Shown here: positions 22,220-34,165 of the stretch, piece by piece
Position numbering within the stretch: position 1 is the stretch's first letter
Layout: each line of letters begins with the position of its first letter
NCBI GenBank assembly: GCA_002150815.3
Contig: NDFF03000085.1
Span: 1-63,052 of the forward strand
DNA length: 63,052 nucleotides
Reading direction: 5' to 3'
Origin: Grammothele lineata
Taxonomy: Eukaryota > Basidiomycota > Agaricomycetes > Polyporales > Polyporaceae
Program-made: the position numbers and the translations under genes
Notes under the pieces: model-generated
Seen by the model: only the letters and a program-made list of their open reading frames with translations
Told to the model about the DNA's origin: nothing
The model's database searches: none

Positions 22220-25151
22220 ATGGAAGCCGTGAAGGATGACCCTGGCGCAATGACAGGTAATATCACACACATATGTCTCGCGCGGAAAACTGACGTTATC
22301 TCTTGAAGGCTTGGACGTCGAAGAGGCCGTGTCAGCAACACTCACGGACGACTCCAAGTACATCATCACGTCCCCAAACGTGAACTGGATCCCGCAGCCG
22401 TTCGTTGGTTTAATCCGCGTTTTCATGCGCGCCGACTACCGATACGGAGAAAATGATCCTTTTCAATGGCCGCAAGGCTTCGTGCACTCCTTCGCCTTTC
22501 TGTCAGTGGTGCGGCGACCGTACCCACACACGCATCGCTATGCCCCCATCTGGTGGACACCTCGCCGCGAAAACGACTTTCGAATCTCGGAAGGCTCTGC
22601 TTTCAAGACGATCGGACGGCTCTCCAGCCCCGAGTTCTTCGCCCTCAGCAAACTTGTCGACGAAATGGTGGGCCACGTCGCAGAGCATATTCGCGACGTT
22701 CGAGCTCCTCTTCCCCGCCTAGAACGGCTTCGGACCGGGATGGTTCAAGCCCGCGACCGGCTACGGTTCTTCCCCTCGACGTTTCGCGACGTATGTTTTC
22801 AGGTCCGCGAAACTCAGCGCTTCTGGCTAATGTGCCGTGCCTGGATCGACTACGCCCGGCTCACCTCGTCCCCCTCACCCGCTGCGAAGGTGCAGCACGG
22901 CTACATGGGGGCATTCAGCACGGACCCTGGAGTGGTACAGACCCTCACTCGCATCGGCATTCCCGTCTGGTTCATTCGTCCTCTCGTCAACGTGGATCTC
23001 ATCGCCGCTGAGAGGATCATGGTCGCGGCTCGGACCCCTTCTGACATCGAACAAACTCTCTGGCAGCATGGCGCACCTGCCATGTACTCCGGCCTTTCCG
23101 GACCCCAGCACCTCCAGACGGTGTGTGCCGTCAAGCACATGTATCTCGAGGTGTCTCAAACACCTCTGCTTTATCGGTATGATTACCGTTCGTGCCCCTC
23201 AGCGTCACCCATGGCCGGACCCGCACGTGGGGGACCATCGCACACCGGACGAAGTAACGCCCTCGGCGCTGGGCCCGCTGCACTGAATCAGTCCGGGATA
23301 CAAACACATGGTAAGTTCTTAACAGCTCCTTCTCAACCATGATCTCACTCTCGTTGATCTATAGCACCGCGCATTCATCCGAGCCATACCCGCGGCCGAG
23401 ACAAATTCATCGACAAGGCCCACGCGTGGATGCCGCGTACCTTGCCCGCGTGGGAGCACGCAATGACCTCGGTCGACCGCTCCGCGCCATGCAAGCCCTC
23501 GGCAGAGCTTTGGGGCTATTGGGTGCCCGAACCGTCTCTCTTGGTGGGGCCGGCCACGAATGAGCGAGTGGCGCGGTACCTGATGAATTGGCTCAGACTC
23601 CGCGAGCCTTGGATCTACCTCCTCGGACTCCCCGACACTCCCGTCACTCGCGTGGCCCCACAATGGTGGCGGGACTTCCTCAACGGTGAAACGAACTCGC
23701 CGACTTCTGACGCTTCAACGCGTCGCGCAAAACGCCTCGAAAATGTGAAGCAAGTGTTCAGCCGCGCGTTTCTAATGGACGACTACGACGAGCGCCCTCC
23801 CGCGAGCAAGAGTGTCCTCGGCGGTAATGCATTATTTACGAGCCCGCTCGTATACCTGCCTTTGCAGGCAGGAGGAATGCATTACTTACCGCCCAGGCAC
23901 ATGGCCGCGGCCTCGCCCCGCCATGTAGCCGCGCGCCGCGCGCCCCTTCGCCGCTGTCCTCTCCGAGCCTCTCCGGCCCTCAACGTCTGAGCGGCTTACC
24001 GTGTAGTACATACAAACTTATCGCCAGTCGCATCCTGTAACACCTGTGGCCTGCCACATACACTCTCCCATGGGGCCTCAACTAAGCCTGGAGGGTGGCG
24101 CGCCGGTCGCTCGCTCGAGGCAGTCATCGATAAGACGATCGCCCGCTGATCGCGATCTGAGCCGGTGATCCCTGCATCGGCCCGGGAAAAGCCACTCCGG
24201 GGTCGAGATCCACGCTCGAGAATTTGCAGTGTCTTTTCAAAAATGGTGCAGGGCATACTCGACGCCCATGCAGATTAGACCAGGCCCAAGTTTCACGAAG
24301 AACTTGTGTCAGGATTCTGAAGACGGAACTGAGCCCGTGAGCAGGGAATGACATTCGACAGTAACGCTAACCGGACTCACAGCCATACCAACGTGCCGCG
24401 GGTGTTAACGAAGCTCCCGCACCTGAGCTACTGCCATCCACTGGCAAGCTTCCAGTTCGTCTCAAGGCGCCGTTGAGCTCGTCGACCTGGGATGAGTGGA
24501 TGCACGCCCGCCTGGCAGCTGCAACGCACAGCGCGTGCCTGGGCATCTAAGTTGTCCCGCATGCCGAAGAGCCGGCGATCCGCTTTGCGAGCCTCGCTCA
24601 CGCTAATGCATTACGGTTACCTTACATGGTAGGTGGACGAGCGGGCTCGTGAATAATGCATTATCGAATATGAGGCTGCTCCCGCGAGGCTCGAGTGGTT
24701 CCATCACCGTCTAGCTTCTCTCGACGTCTCGCTCGCGCCACTCGTCTTGTGGGAGGTATTCGAGCTCGGGTTTCGCTATGAACTACTCGCCCTCGACCGT
24801 TGGCTTGTCCCGATGCACGGGGTGCCCGAGGCCGACGCCCGCCGCGAAGAAGTCCTCGCTCCGGTGTTTCACGAATACGATGTCTACCGTCTCAAAACTC
24901 TACCATCTCGTGCGGCGGGTCTGTCGAGCAAGCATCCGGGTGCACGTGGTCGATGCGTCGACGCCCTCCGTCGTGTGTTGATGCGGTGGCCCGACTGCCC
25001 TCGGGAGGTTGTGGCCGACGCGTCGCAGGCGCTCAGCCACCAGCCCGCAGTCATCGAGGAAATGGAGCGAGCGGTGGCCACCTTTTACTGCCAGACTTTC
25101 TTCTCGTTGTCCGGCCGCGCACCGCTTGTGCCCCATGCTTTCCCGGAGTGA
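22220..25151 (+). pseudogene. Gene C: KDZ-borne orphan protein, coding sequence split by a MITE-like insertion
   Basis: Exons are 22220-22256, 22309-23310, 23365-23826, then (after an 835-bp insert and the second TA) 24664-25151. Total 1989 nt, an exact 663 codons, so the pre-insertion frame was intact (662 aa). Features resemble a large orphan family of Agaricomycetes: IWWTPRRENDF, a RFWLMCRAWIDY block, IGIPVWFIRP and a C-terminal FELGFRYELLALDR. No catalytic motif is recognised; no signal peptide or membrane span. It is in tandem with the KDZ transposase 250 bp downstream. Within the insert the frame runs into stops, so the present allele should give a truncated protein unless the insert is spliced out. 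Confidence 0.72.
23827..24661. mobile_element. MITE-like element with TA target duplication, 835 bp
   Basis: Terminal inverted repeats read ATGCATTATTTACGAGCCC at the left and the complement of ATGCATTATTCACGAGCCC at the right, continuing GCTCGT on both (25 bp, one mismatch). Each end abuts TA (23825-23826 and 24662-24663), the duplication expected of Tc1/mariner-type transposition. Inner copies of AATGCATTA follow at both ends (near 23875 and 24604). No transposase is encoded, so it is non-autonomous. It lies in exon 3 of gene C, and removing it with one TA restores the gene C frame. Confidence 0.85.
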
Positions 25152-25399
25152 CAATCGCCGTCGTGTTGTTCACATATATCGTAATCAGCGTATCTATATA
25201 TTTTGCTTGCCGAAATGTTTTTGGTGCCACTCCTCCTTTGACAAAGCGTTGAACTGACCGGCGTCCTGGCCACGCTCACGCTTGGTCCGCGGCCACAGCT
25301 ATACAACATGCCTACAAACATGCCGCTGTGTGCTGAACGTCAAGTATTTCTTTTCCTCTCCTGCCATACTCACGCGCACGACCCTCGACCTTCCTCGAG

Positions 25400-28300
25400 A
25401 TGAAGAGAGTCAAGGTTCCTGACGCCAATCGAGCGCGCCGCAACGGGCTTCCTCCCATACGCGCGGGCACATCCACGATCCACGGCAGGGACAAGCACGG
25501 CCAATCTACGCTAGCAGAGCAACAAGTGCTCTGGCACCAAGACGGACCGCCACCGAAACGCGCTCGCCCCAACGCGCCTCCGGTTGGTGCCCAACGCCCG
25601 GAGTTCGCTGATGCACTCCCGTACACGTATGAACCAGCCGACTTGCCTACTCCTGCCGACGACGGCTGGACGAATCCTACCCCGGACGAGACGACGGAAG
25701 GCGCGAAGGAGGACACGAAAGAAAAGAAGCAGCGAAAAGAGGTGCGTACGTTCTACCTTTTTCCGCGTGAAGTGCTGACCACTCGCCAGAACGCAATGGC
25801 TGACCATTACAAGGAGTGGCGCCCACACTTCAACGAGATGGTCGAAGACATGTTTACCTGGGAAGACACCCGCGAACCGCTCAGCAAGTGTACGCAATGT
25901 CATGTTGAAGACGCGCACTACCGTTGCACGGAGTGTTGGGACAGCACGCCGCACTGTCACAAGTGCCACATCGCCGCACACCGAAACCAGTGGTTCCACT
26001 GGGTCGAGGCATGGAACGGTGATTTTTGGGAGCGTTACGATCTCATGAGCATAGGCTTCATCATCCGGCTGGGTCACAACGGCGAGCGATGCCCCGATCG
26101 CGGAGAAAGGTTGGAACCTTCAAGGATTACGGTCGTTCACACGAACGGCATTCACAACTGCCAGTTCGAGTACTGCCATTGTCGCGACGCTCCTCCCCGA
26201 CACTCCCAGCTCATTCGCGCACGCGTGTGGCCGGCCAGCCTGATCGCCCCTCAGACAGCGTTTACAATACCCGTACTCGGACTCTACGACCACTTGTGGC
26301 TCATCTCGAGGGTCAACGTCTACGACTTCATGCATGTGCTACAATGTCAGACGCACAGCGCCTTCCCCGACAAGATCACTGTGCGTGTAGATTCTGTGCA
26401 CCTTCGAGCGTTGTACTGAAATTCTACACAGAAACCTTATGATGCCTTTCGTCTTGTCCACCGCCTGTTCGCCTACCTGACAATGAAGAAGCGCGCCGGT
26501 TACTATCACGACCTGCAGATCGCGAACCGCGACAAGAGCGATCTCACTGTCTCGTGCCTCACGTGTCCGTTGCCCGACGTTAATATTCCCGCCGACTTCG
26601 AAAAAGAGAAGAGAGCGCCGTACGTCGTCATACAGTGTTCCATTGATGCGCGTTGACATGTTCTCTCGCAGGTACATATATCGTATCAGCTTCGGCGTGG
26701 ATGGCAACCACAGTCTACAGAAGAAAAACAAGAAGGATGAAGTAGACGACGTACCGCTCAGCGAGGGGGAGGGCTTCTTCGTGTTGCACGCGGACGTAGC
26801 CCATCTTATCACGGAGAGTTTCAAGAACGATGATGACCAAGTGGTCAGTACACAGCTCGAAAGCGTTCCTGCGTTCTCTGATATCCAGGCAGACGCATAC
26901 ATGCAGTAGTTTCAAAGTCGCGCGCGCGCAACGCTCAGGGAAATTCCGGACCACTCAGTTCAGCGGTGTGGCAGCTATCACATGCAGACATGTATATTTC
27001 TTCTTCCGCGCCGTGATAGACCTCATTTCGGCCGAGCGGTAAGCTCTACGAGTATTTCTCCGTTTTGATAGCACTGACGTGTCTTCAGATACACGTTCAT
27101 CGACATCCTGGTCGCGTTCTTTCTTCTGCGATACGTCGGCCGATTGAAACGAGCAGGGTTCACGTACGACGTGATCTGCATATACATCCGGAATCTGCTC
27201 AAGCGTATGAAGAAGAATCACCCCGCTGTCGTGCCTCTCATCGAGGAACTCGCGTGTTGTCTTCCTGCCTTCCACGCACACGGTCACCGCGAGATGTGCC
27301 AGACCGTCTACTCGCTCGCGCTTGCGTTCGGGTTCGGCTTCCAGCACGGGGAGCACGTTGAGTGGCCATGGATCGACATGAACTCCGCAGGGCCTGCGAC
27401 GAGCGAGATGACCGCCGGTCATCGACATGACACGCTTACGATTACCTTCAATTTCTGGAATTTCTGCCAGCGCCTGAAAGAGCGTAAGTATTCCCGTCTT
27501 CCGTCGTTTCTATACTAACACTTCTTCAGCTGCATTTATCGCCGTGCAAGTCGAGAAAGTCTTCGTAGCGCAGCAAGAGGCGACAGATGAGCTGGCTTCG
27601 CTCATTGCAGGAGCTGGTCCCGCGAGAGTCGCGTTCTGGGTTTCCAAAGGTATTCGGCCGAAAGCACCTACACCGGTGGACTTCGAAGAGAAGGAGAAAG
27701 CCTTCCCTTCAAGCGTCTTCGTCCTCAACACTCATGAGCGTACGTTTTGCTCTTGTCGTTTTTTCGCCGTGCTCTAACAACCGAGGTCTAGTCCCCAGCC
27801 GCGAGAAAGCGTTCGATGAACTCGTCAACAATCACGAGAAGCAGCATCGCGCCGCGCCCGCCGAAGTCGATCTCAAAAAACGCGCGGCCGTGTTCATTCG
27901 CACCGGTATTGAGCTCCAGAGAGACCTGTGAGTATCTCAGAGTCTATGCGCGTGTGCTCGGCGCGTCTGAAGCGAAACACAGTTTCAAGCTCCAGCAGCG
28001 CAAAAAGCTTGGAGACAAAGGCCTCTCACTCACTGACGAGGCGAAGATTCCCTATGCGACCGCGCGTCGCGCGTACATCCGAGGGCTACGCAAGTGGCTC
28101 AAAGATAAGCAGAGGTACATGCCTCTGGCCGCGGCAGCAGAGGACCCCGACGTCCAGGGCTTGCGAGAGTTTGCACAGGATCATAGCGACGGTACAGACG
28201 AGGCCGAAGGTGATGATATCGACGACGACGAGATGCTCGGCCTCCCTTCCGATTACACCAAGGAGGAAGTGGAGCGCCTCGAGATTCTCCCCTTCGCCCG

Positions 28301-29267
28301 TGGTGAACTGGCGGCGCGCACTGCGGACTGCTTCGACGACCTCAGCCAGGTGCGCAGCAGCGTAGAGTACCGCGCTTCTTTCCTCGTCGAGAAGAAGAAA
28401 GCCGGCAAGCAGGGGCAGAAGCCAGCCACGCGCTTCGCTACGGAGTTGCAGAAGTCCGGTGAATATGCGAACCGCCTCGCCGAGCGATACAACGACAATT
28501 TCCGGCGCGTTCACCACCTTCGCAAGATCCTAGGTCACAGCCCGCCCAAAGGATCCGTTGAGTCTCGTCTTCGCTTCATCGATCTCAAGACGGACCTCAC
28601 TACCGCTGATCTCACCACGCGCAAACCAGGCGAGACGCGCAGATACACCTCATGGGTTTGGCGCATCCTGACGCCGAAAAAGGAGCCGAAAGTCGCTCGT
28701 GAACAGCCGGCGCGCGAGGCCAAGTCCACCGGCGAGAGCGACACGCGCGCAGCGAGCAAGGTCAACGACGAAGAAGAGCCTGAGTGGCGCCAGAGCGGTA
28801 AGTCAGTGTCTCGCACATAGGTAAACGTTGCACTGACAACATCCTCTGATAGCCCGATGCACGATGTTCCACCGCGCATTGCAAAGGAAATATCAAGCTG
28901 ACGTCGCCGCGAACCAGCTCTTCGCAGACTTCCGGCATGCCGCTGCGGGGCACAACTACTACGCGGACGCCTGGAAGAAGACTATCGATAAGCAGGAGAT
29001 GTCGCGCGGAAAGCGCGCCTACGCCATGCAGCAGCATGCCGTGTACTTGCATAATCGTAACAGGTTCCGTGAACAGCACAGCGCTGCACGAAAGCCGAAG
29101 GTCCCGATGGACGAGAAGTATCACGATCTTGTGAGTGGTTTCATATTATACCTTGGCTGCTATTGCTGACATCGATTACACAGGGGCTGCGCGAGTTCCT
29201 CGAGGCGTACGTAGACGACCTCAAGCCATACGAGGAGGTTCTCAAGGCGATGGACCTCAATTTCTGA
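25400..29267 (+). CDS. KDZ transposase with CxC2-like cysteine cluster (1118 aa)
   Basis: Eleven exons join in phase: 25400-25741, 25790-26380, 26432-26619, 26672-26843, 26893-27038, 27089-27483, 27530-27739, 27792-27927, 27983-28797, 28853-29130, 29184-29267. A cysteine/histidine cluster typical of KDZ-associated CxC domains lies at about 148-184 (CTQC, CTECW, CHKCHIAAH). The transposase core follows: YRISFGVDGNH with D384, CSSFK, GVAAITCRH, then ERYTFIDI with D485, TYDVIC, LPAFHAHGHREMC near 538-550, and GFQHGEHVEW with E568. The C-terminal 350 residues are helical and charged, with acidic runs. It should cut and paste the surrounding element in the nucleus. No frameshift or stop interrupts it, so it may be functional. 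Confidence 0.88.
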
Positions 29268-29877
29268 CAGGTAGTAGCCTTATTCACGTATCGTTATCCA
29301 CTATTCATGTCGCCTGTAACGCTCTCGAAGATTACCTCTACTTTACTATACTTCACCCCGGTTCTCGTTCAAACTTATCATGTATCATTACTCCGTCTAA
29401 CATTGACGCGCTTCTATCCCTACCACCCTTTACTAGTACTATACTGTTCGATTACCATTAGCGTAAGCCACGGTTACGTGTACCTCATTGCACTCTACCT
29501 TACCCTACCATATGCCTCATTACCCATACCGTCGTTGAACCTTACTATACCTTACCCTACCATACGCGTCATTACCTGTAACGTTGGACTAGCACCGAGC
29601 ACGAACACAAGTTACCACGGCAATATGAAGTTTATTACCCCTTCTATGATGCAAACTATTGTTTGTATGCACCAATAGAAGGAAGTTAGAAGTTCTTATC
29701 TGATATCATTACTAGACATTACCACAAAGAACTTGTTGAATTACTCGCTCCCATCAACAGTATTGACCATCATTATCAGCCAACTGCTTACTATTTAATA
29801 CTACAAGTATTACTCTGAGTTACCGTCGGTATATGTGAACTGACGCTCCGTGGTAACAAAATAATCTGCCTTCCTTG
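29268..29877. repeat. KDZ right subterminal region and terminus
   Basis: No gene. AT-richer than its surroundings, with repeated ATTACC, CTTACC, CCTTACTATACCTTACC-like and GTAACG words from about 29310 to 29600, then the terminal inverted repeat at about 29820-29877. The composition mirrors the left subterminal region. Confidence 0.65.
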
Positions 29878-29884
29878 CTTCGAG
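29878..29884. repeat. KDZ target-site duplication, right copy
   Basis: CTTCGAG, matching 15239-15245; the copia RT frame resumes here. Confidence 0.75.
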
Positions 29885-32800
29885 TTCTCCATACAGGTAC
29901 GCGTTTCGTACGTCGAGTCCCTCAATATGCCAACCTTCTAACGCGGCGAGCGCGAGCATCAGGCGGACGGACTCGAAGCGTACTACAGGTGAGAATAGTT
30001 TGTCAAAATCTATTCCTTCCTGCTGGGAGAACCCTTTAACGACTAATCGGCCTTTCTTACGACCGTCAGTCTTTTTATCAAAGACCCAGCGGTTCCGTAG
30101 AACGCGCGCGCCTTTAGGCCGGTTAACCAGCTCGAAGACGTTGCGGCGTCGAAGGGCCTCAAGTTCCTCTTCGCACGCACGCTTCCATTCCTTCTGCTCG
30201 TCCGGTGGAAGACGAGAAATATCTTTGTACGTCCATTCGCGAACGTTTTCACTAGGGCGACTCTCCTTAACTGGTGGTATCGCTTTCATAAGCAGATAGT
30301 TAAGTAGTCCTACTCCCCCTTCCCGGCATAGTTTTGCCAGTTCCGCTACCTCTCTAGATACATGCAAGGCGCTATCTACTTCAGCAGAAGATTCGCCGGA
30401 GCCAGAATCATCGTCCTCGTCGTCATCATCGTCCTCGGAATCCTCCTCTTCGTCTTCTTCGTCCTCAGAGGCTATTTCTTCGTCCTCAGAGTCCGAGGCA
30501 TGGTCTCGAGAAGGTGAGTTCTCGTTTGACGACCCTGCGAGACCTCCAACCTGCTCGTCTTCACGAGTTCGGTCCTGAGTGTCTTCGCGCGAAGGATCCG
30601 GGACAGATATCTCATTGTCCGACGGGGATGATTCTCTTTGCATGGAGCTAGAGGGCTCTTCCCGGACGCTCCCTGTAGGTGAGTCTCGTCGTTCCGGAAT
30701 TATCTCTGCTGAACTATGTCCGGGAACGTCGTCAGCAGGTGAGTGTGGACGATCTTGGGAGCGACCCGAAGATTCACCCACCATCTCATTCCAGGTACGT
30801 TGCCGTTCCACCTTTTTGAACAGCTCTACAGGGTGCTCTTGCCCGTAGACATTATCCGGTCTTGCGGGAACTTTCCGCGCGCGTCCCGATCGCCGCAGGG
30901 GTGCGGGTTCTTCGACCGGAGGGACGGGCGGCGGGCTAGGGGCGCGCGCCGGAGGCTGCGCAGGAGCAATACGTTGCGCCTTTCCCTGCCCCTTTGTAGG
31001 AAGTGTTTGGGGAGCGCGACGAGGCTCTTCATCGTCGTCTAACCCCGAAGGAACGTCTGGTACGTTATCCGGCAGTCTATTAAGAAGACGCTTCTGATTA
31101 TTAGCACGCTTTGGAAATAGCGATTCGTCGAATAGCGCGTGCGCGGACGTATACAGAACATTGTTAGGTAGACGCATAAATATATTTCCATGTTCTCCTG
31201 GCGCGACGCCGAGGTAGATCATTAGTTCAGACTTCGGCGCGAGCTTGTTCTTTCGCGTTTCTGGGGGAATATGTACGTACGCGCCACAGCCAAAAACTCG
31301 TAAGTGGTTAATGGAGGGCGGCTCGCCATAGAGCATCTCGTAGGGGGTCTTCCAATTAAGACGCTTCATCGGCGTACGATTGTACACATGTACCGCGTGT
31401 AGTACAGCGAATTCCCACCAAGAATCCGGAAGTCCTGCGTCGACGCGCATGGATTCTGCTTTGTCCATCAGCGTGCGCATGAATCGCTCCGCGCGACCGT
31501 TCTGCTGAGGCGTATGCGGCGCGCTTTGAAGAATTTTAATCCCGCGTTCATTGAGCATGTTGTCAAACGCGTCGGATTTATATTCTCCCCCTGCGTCGGA
31601 CATCCACTTCTGGATGGAGGTATCATGCTGATTTTCTACGTATGCTAAGAACTGGCGCGTGTTAGGCAGCGCGGCGTTCTTCTTGCGCATGCACTTGAGC
31701 CACGCGTGCGATGTATGATCGTCGAAATATATTATGGCATACTTGTGCTTATGATACGACTCCACAGGGAAGGATTTAAGGTCCGAATGGATTATTTGGA
31801 AGGGGCGCGTTGCGCGCGCCGCGTTCGCGGGGAACGGGCGCAGTGGCATCTTGCCTTCAGCGCATCCCCTGCAAATGGGGTCGTCGCGCGGGAAATTTAT
31901 GGAAGGGAAATTTATTGTATGGTCCCTAGCGTGCTTTAACACGTCGCGCGAAGGGTGCGCGAACCTTCTATGCATTGTATCGTAGTCTACATGAACTACG
32001 GTTGCGTGCGCACTGAGCGCTTCCGCTGCGTCAGCAGATTTGACACAGAAGATCGTATCGTTCTGCTCGCGCGGGTAGAAGGTAAGAAATAATTTACCGC
32101 TCGGTTGGTAGAGCGAAATGGAGGATGCAGACCCCCGAACGGTTAGACCGTCACGCAAAAATTCTCCCATTGAGAGGAGACGCGAGGTGAGTTCCGGCAT
32201 GTAATAGACAGGCGCGATGCGCACGGCTGCGCGCGCGCCGTCTTGCGCGGTCTCGCAGTGCAAAATTACGGTTCCACTCCCTTCAGCGGCGCTATGACCG
32301 TTTGCCGTGGACACGATAATTTCCTCGTTGAGAGGATAATATTCTACGAAGTCCGCGAGCGAATTAGTGAAGTGTAGCGACGCGCCTGAGTCGAGTAACC
32401 AAGTCGCGCTTGATGAAGACTTAATATTCGATCGCGCGCGCACACCAGCAAGTGCAGACACATCACAAACATATATTGACTCGTTCACATTTACAGCAGC
32501 ATCGTCAACTAATTCTACAGGACGAGCGCGAAGTGAAAAATGATTGGGAGTCAGCAGGAATGTGTCATCACGTGAGGAAGGCACTTGCCAGGCGTCGCCC
32601 AATCCGGCGAGGGCAGCGATCTCGCGATCAAAGTCTTGAGCGTCATCGTCATCTCCGAGAGAGACGGAGTCCTCGTCCTCGGTGATCGGCTCGAGGTCCG
32701 GCAAATCGTCGTACATGTCGTCATCCGGGGAGTACTCGCCAACCTCGGAGTCCGCGGCATCGCTGATGCGGTCCGCGAGGGAAGTGCGGGAGCGCTTGGA

Positions 32801-33880
32801 CACGCGCGACTCGTTGTCGGAGTCGTCGTCGTCGATCGCGGGCTCGCGAGGGGTGGTGAAGGCGTCGCGCGACGCGCGCTCGGGCGCGAACGTGTTGTCC
32901 TTGGCGTTCTCGGTCGCAGCGATCACGTCCTCGAGGGCGCGAAGGCGTTCGAAGGTCACAGGGACGCCGAGATCGCGCGCGAGGGCGAAGCTCTTCTTGA
33001 AGCGCGGGTACTTGTTCTCACCGCGCGGGATGACGATCGGCTTGCGCATGAGGGCGCGAGGATCGATGGCGCTGGCCGGAAGGTCGGTCTTGGGAGGTGT
33101 GTCGATGGACGCCATCGCGGCGAAGTGCGCGTGCGCGCGCTGACCCGGTTTGGAGAAGTTCTTCCCACCACGACCGCCGCGAGGCTTGAAGCGGCCGCGG
33201 TTCGCGCTGCTGCCGCCGTGGGGGCGCTGCTGCGAATGGAAGGTAGGGTCAGGCTGCTTGCGCTTGATAGCGGAAAGCTTGTGCGCGGCGCCCGAGGGGG
33301 CGGAGCGACGAGTGTCGCGTTGCTCCCAGTGGACGATAATCGCGCGCCGGATGTCGTCGAACTTTACCTCCTCCGGTTTCTCCTTCTGGTAGAACGTCTG
33401 CACGATGTACTCCATCGAGGGCGGGAGCTTCGTGAGGAGAAGCATCGCGCGGACGAACTCCGGAACGTCGACCTTCTGAGCCTTAAGCTTGTCGAAGCGC
33501 GAGATGATCTCGTTGATAGCGGGCGCGGGGTGCGCGTGAGCTGGGATCGACGTCGCGAGCGCGGCCTTGAAATGGGAGTAGATGACCGGGAGACCGGGCT
33601 TCCCGTACTCGGCTTTGAGAAGGTCCCACATCTCCTTTGCGGTGTTCTTGGGACGGATCTTGTCAGCGATCGACGGGGTGACGCGCAGGCGAATGTTTCC
33701 CATCGCGCGCAGGTTAGCCTCGTCCCACGCGCTCCTCGCAGCGTCGCCGGTGGCGGGCTGGGAGGTGGTGAGGACGGAGCCTTGACCCTGCGAGTTCAGG
33801 TACGCTTCCGCGAGCGGCTCCCACACGTCGAAGTTGCTGCCGTCGAGAACGGGCACGAGTTGGGTGAGCGCGTTGGACAT
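29885..33880 (-). pseudogene. copia polyprotein, N-terminal part: gag, protease, integrase, start of RT
   Basis: 1332 codons on the minus strand from the ATG at 33880 (chosen because MSNALTQLVPVLDGSNFDVW matches the copia gag start; an upstream in-frame ATG at 34036 is less likely). Gag is followed by an Arg/Gly-rich segment without a CCHC knuckle. The protease site is WLLDSGASLHF. The H-H-C-C zinc motif contains HRRFAHP and CRGCAEGK. The integrase triad sits in HSDLKSF, SDAGGEY and GRAERFMRT. A long acidic linker precedes the RT domain, which starts EWKRACEEELEAL and is broken after the NAYLYGEL block by the KDZ terminus; the ORF then reads 25 codons into the transposon and stops at 29810. 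Otherwise intact. Confidence 0.92.
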
Positions 33881-34153
33881 CGCGAGATGGGGTTTGGATT
33901 TGGTAGTGATCTGGTAGATAAGTGCGGTCAGCACACGGTCAGGTACGACGCGCGAGCACAAAGAGAAATTGTAACCCAGCGCGTTCAATGCACGAGCATG
34001 ACGTCGCCGTTGAGGGTTGCAGCGAGCCATAGGCATCGCACGTCGCCGAGCAGCAACCCGTGAGGGCGCGCATCAGGCGGGCAGGTATCCGCGGGTCGCG
34101 CGCGATGAGCGCGCGGTCGCAGCCGTTGAGGCGCGTATCCCGGGCGAGCACCA

Positions 34154-34165
34154 GGGCTCATAACC
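34154..34165 (-). promoter_or_regulatory. copia primer-binding site (initiator tRNA-Met, internal)
   Basis: Directly inside the 5' LTR the minus strand reads GGTTATGAGCCC, complementary to the GGGCTCATAACC of the eukaryotic initiator tRNA-Met anticodon stem-loop. This points to priming by a cleaved half-tRNA, as known for Drosophila copia and relatives, and not by the tRNA 3' end. Confidence 0.75.

Larger units (their letters stand above)
15246..29877 (+). mobile_element. KDZ (Kyakuja-Dileera-Zisupton) DNA transposon, 14.6 kb, four genes
   Basis: The insert begins at 15246 and ends at 29877, defined by where the copia RT frame breaks and resumes and by the CTTCGAG duplication. The outer 55-60 bp form an imperfect inverted repeat: TTACCGTGGGGACG, TTAGTTCATGTATACC and GGTAAC on the left pair with TTACCACGGAGCG, TCAGTTCACATATACC and GGTAAC on the right, about 78% over the 40-bp core. 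GGTAAC/GTTACC words recur through both subterminal regions. Inside are a KDZ transposase gene (25400-29267), an orphan (22220-25151) on the same strand, and two genes on the other strand (15579-18534, 18914-20479). The size and gene number suit the KDZ class known from basidiomycetes. Confidence 0.85.

Noticed and set aside
27816..28820. Separate 334-codon gene
   Set aside because: Its first part is out of frame with the KDZ transposase; from 27983 it is simply exon 9 of that transposase.
32585..34063. 492-codon plus-strand open frame
   Set aside because: It is the antisense shadow of copia gag and protease, whose minus-strand frame has clear domains; the plus-strand product is a compositionally biased translation.
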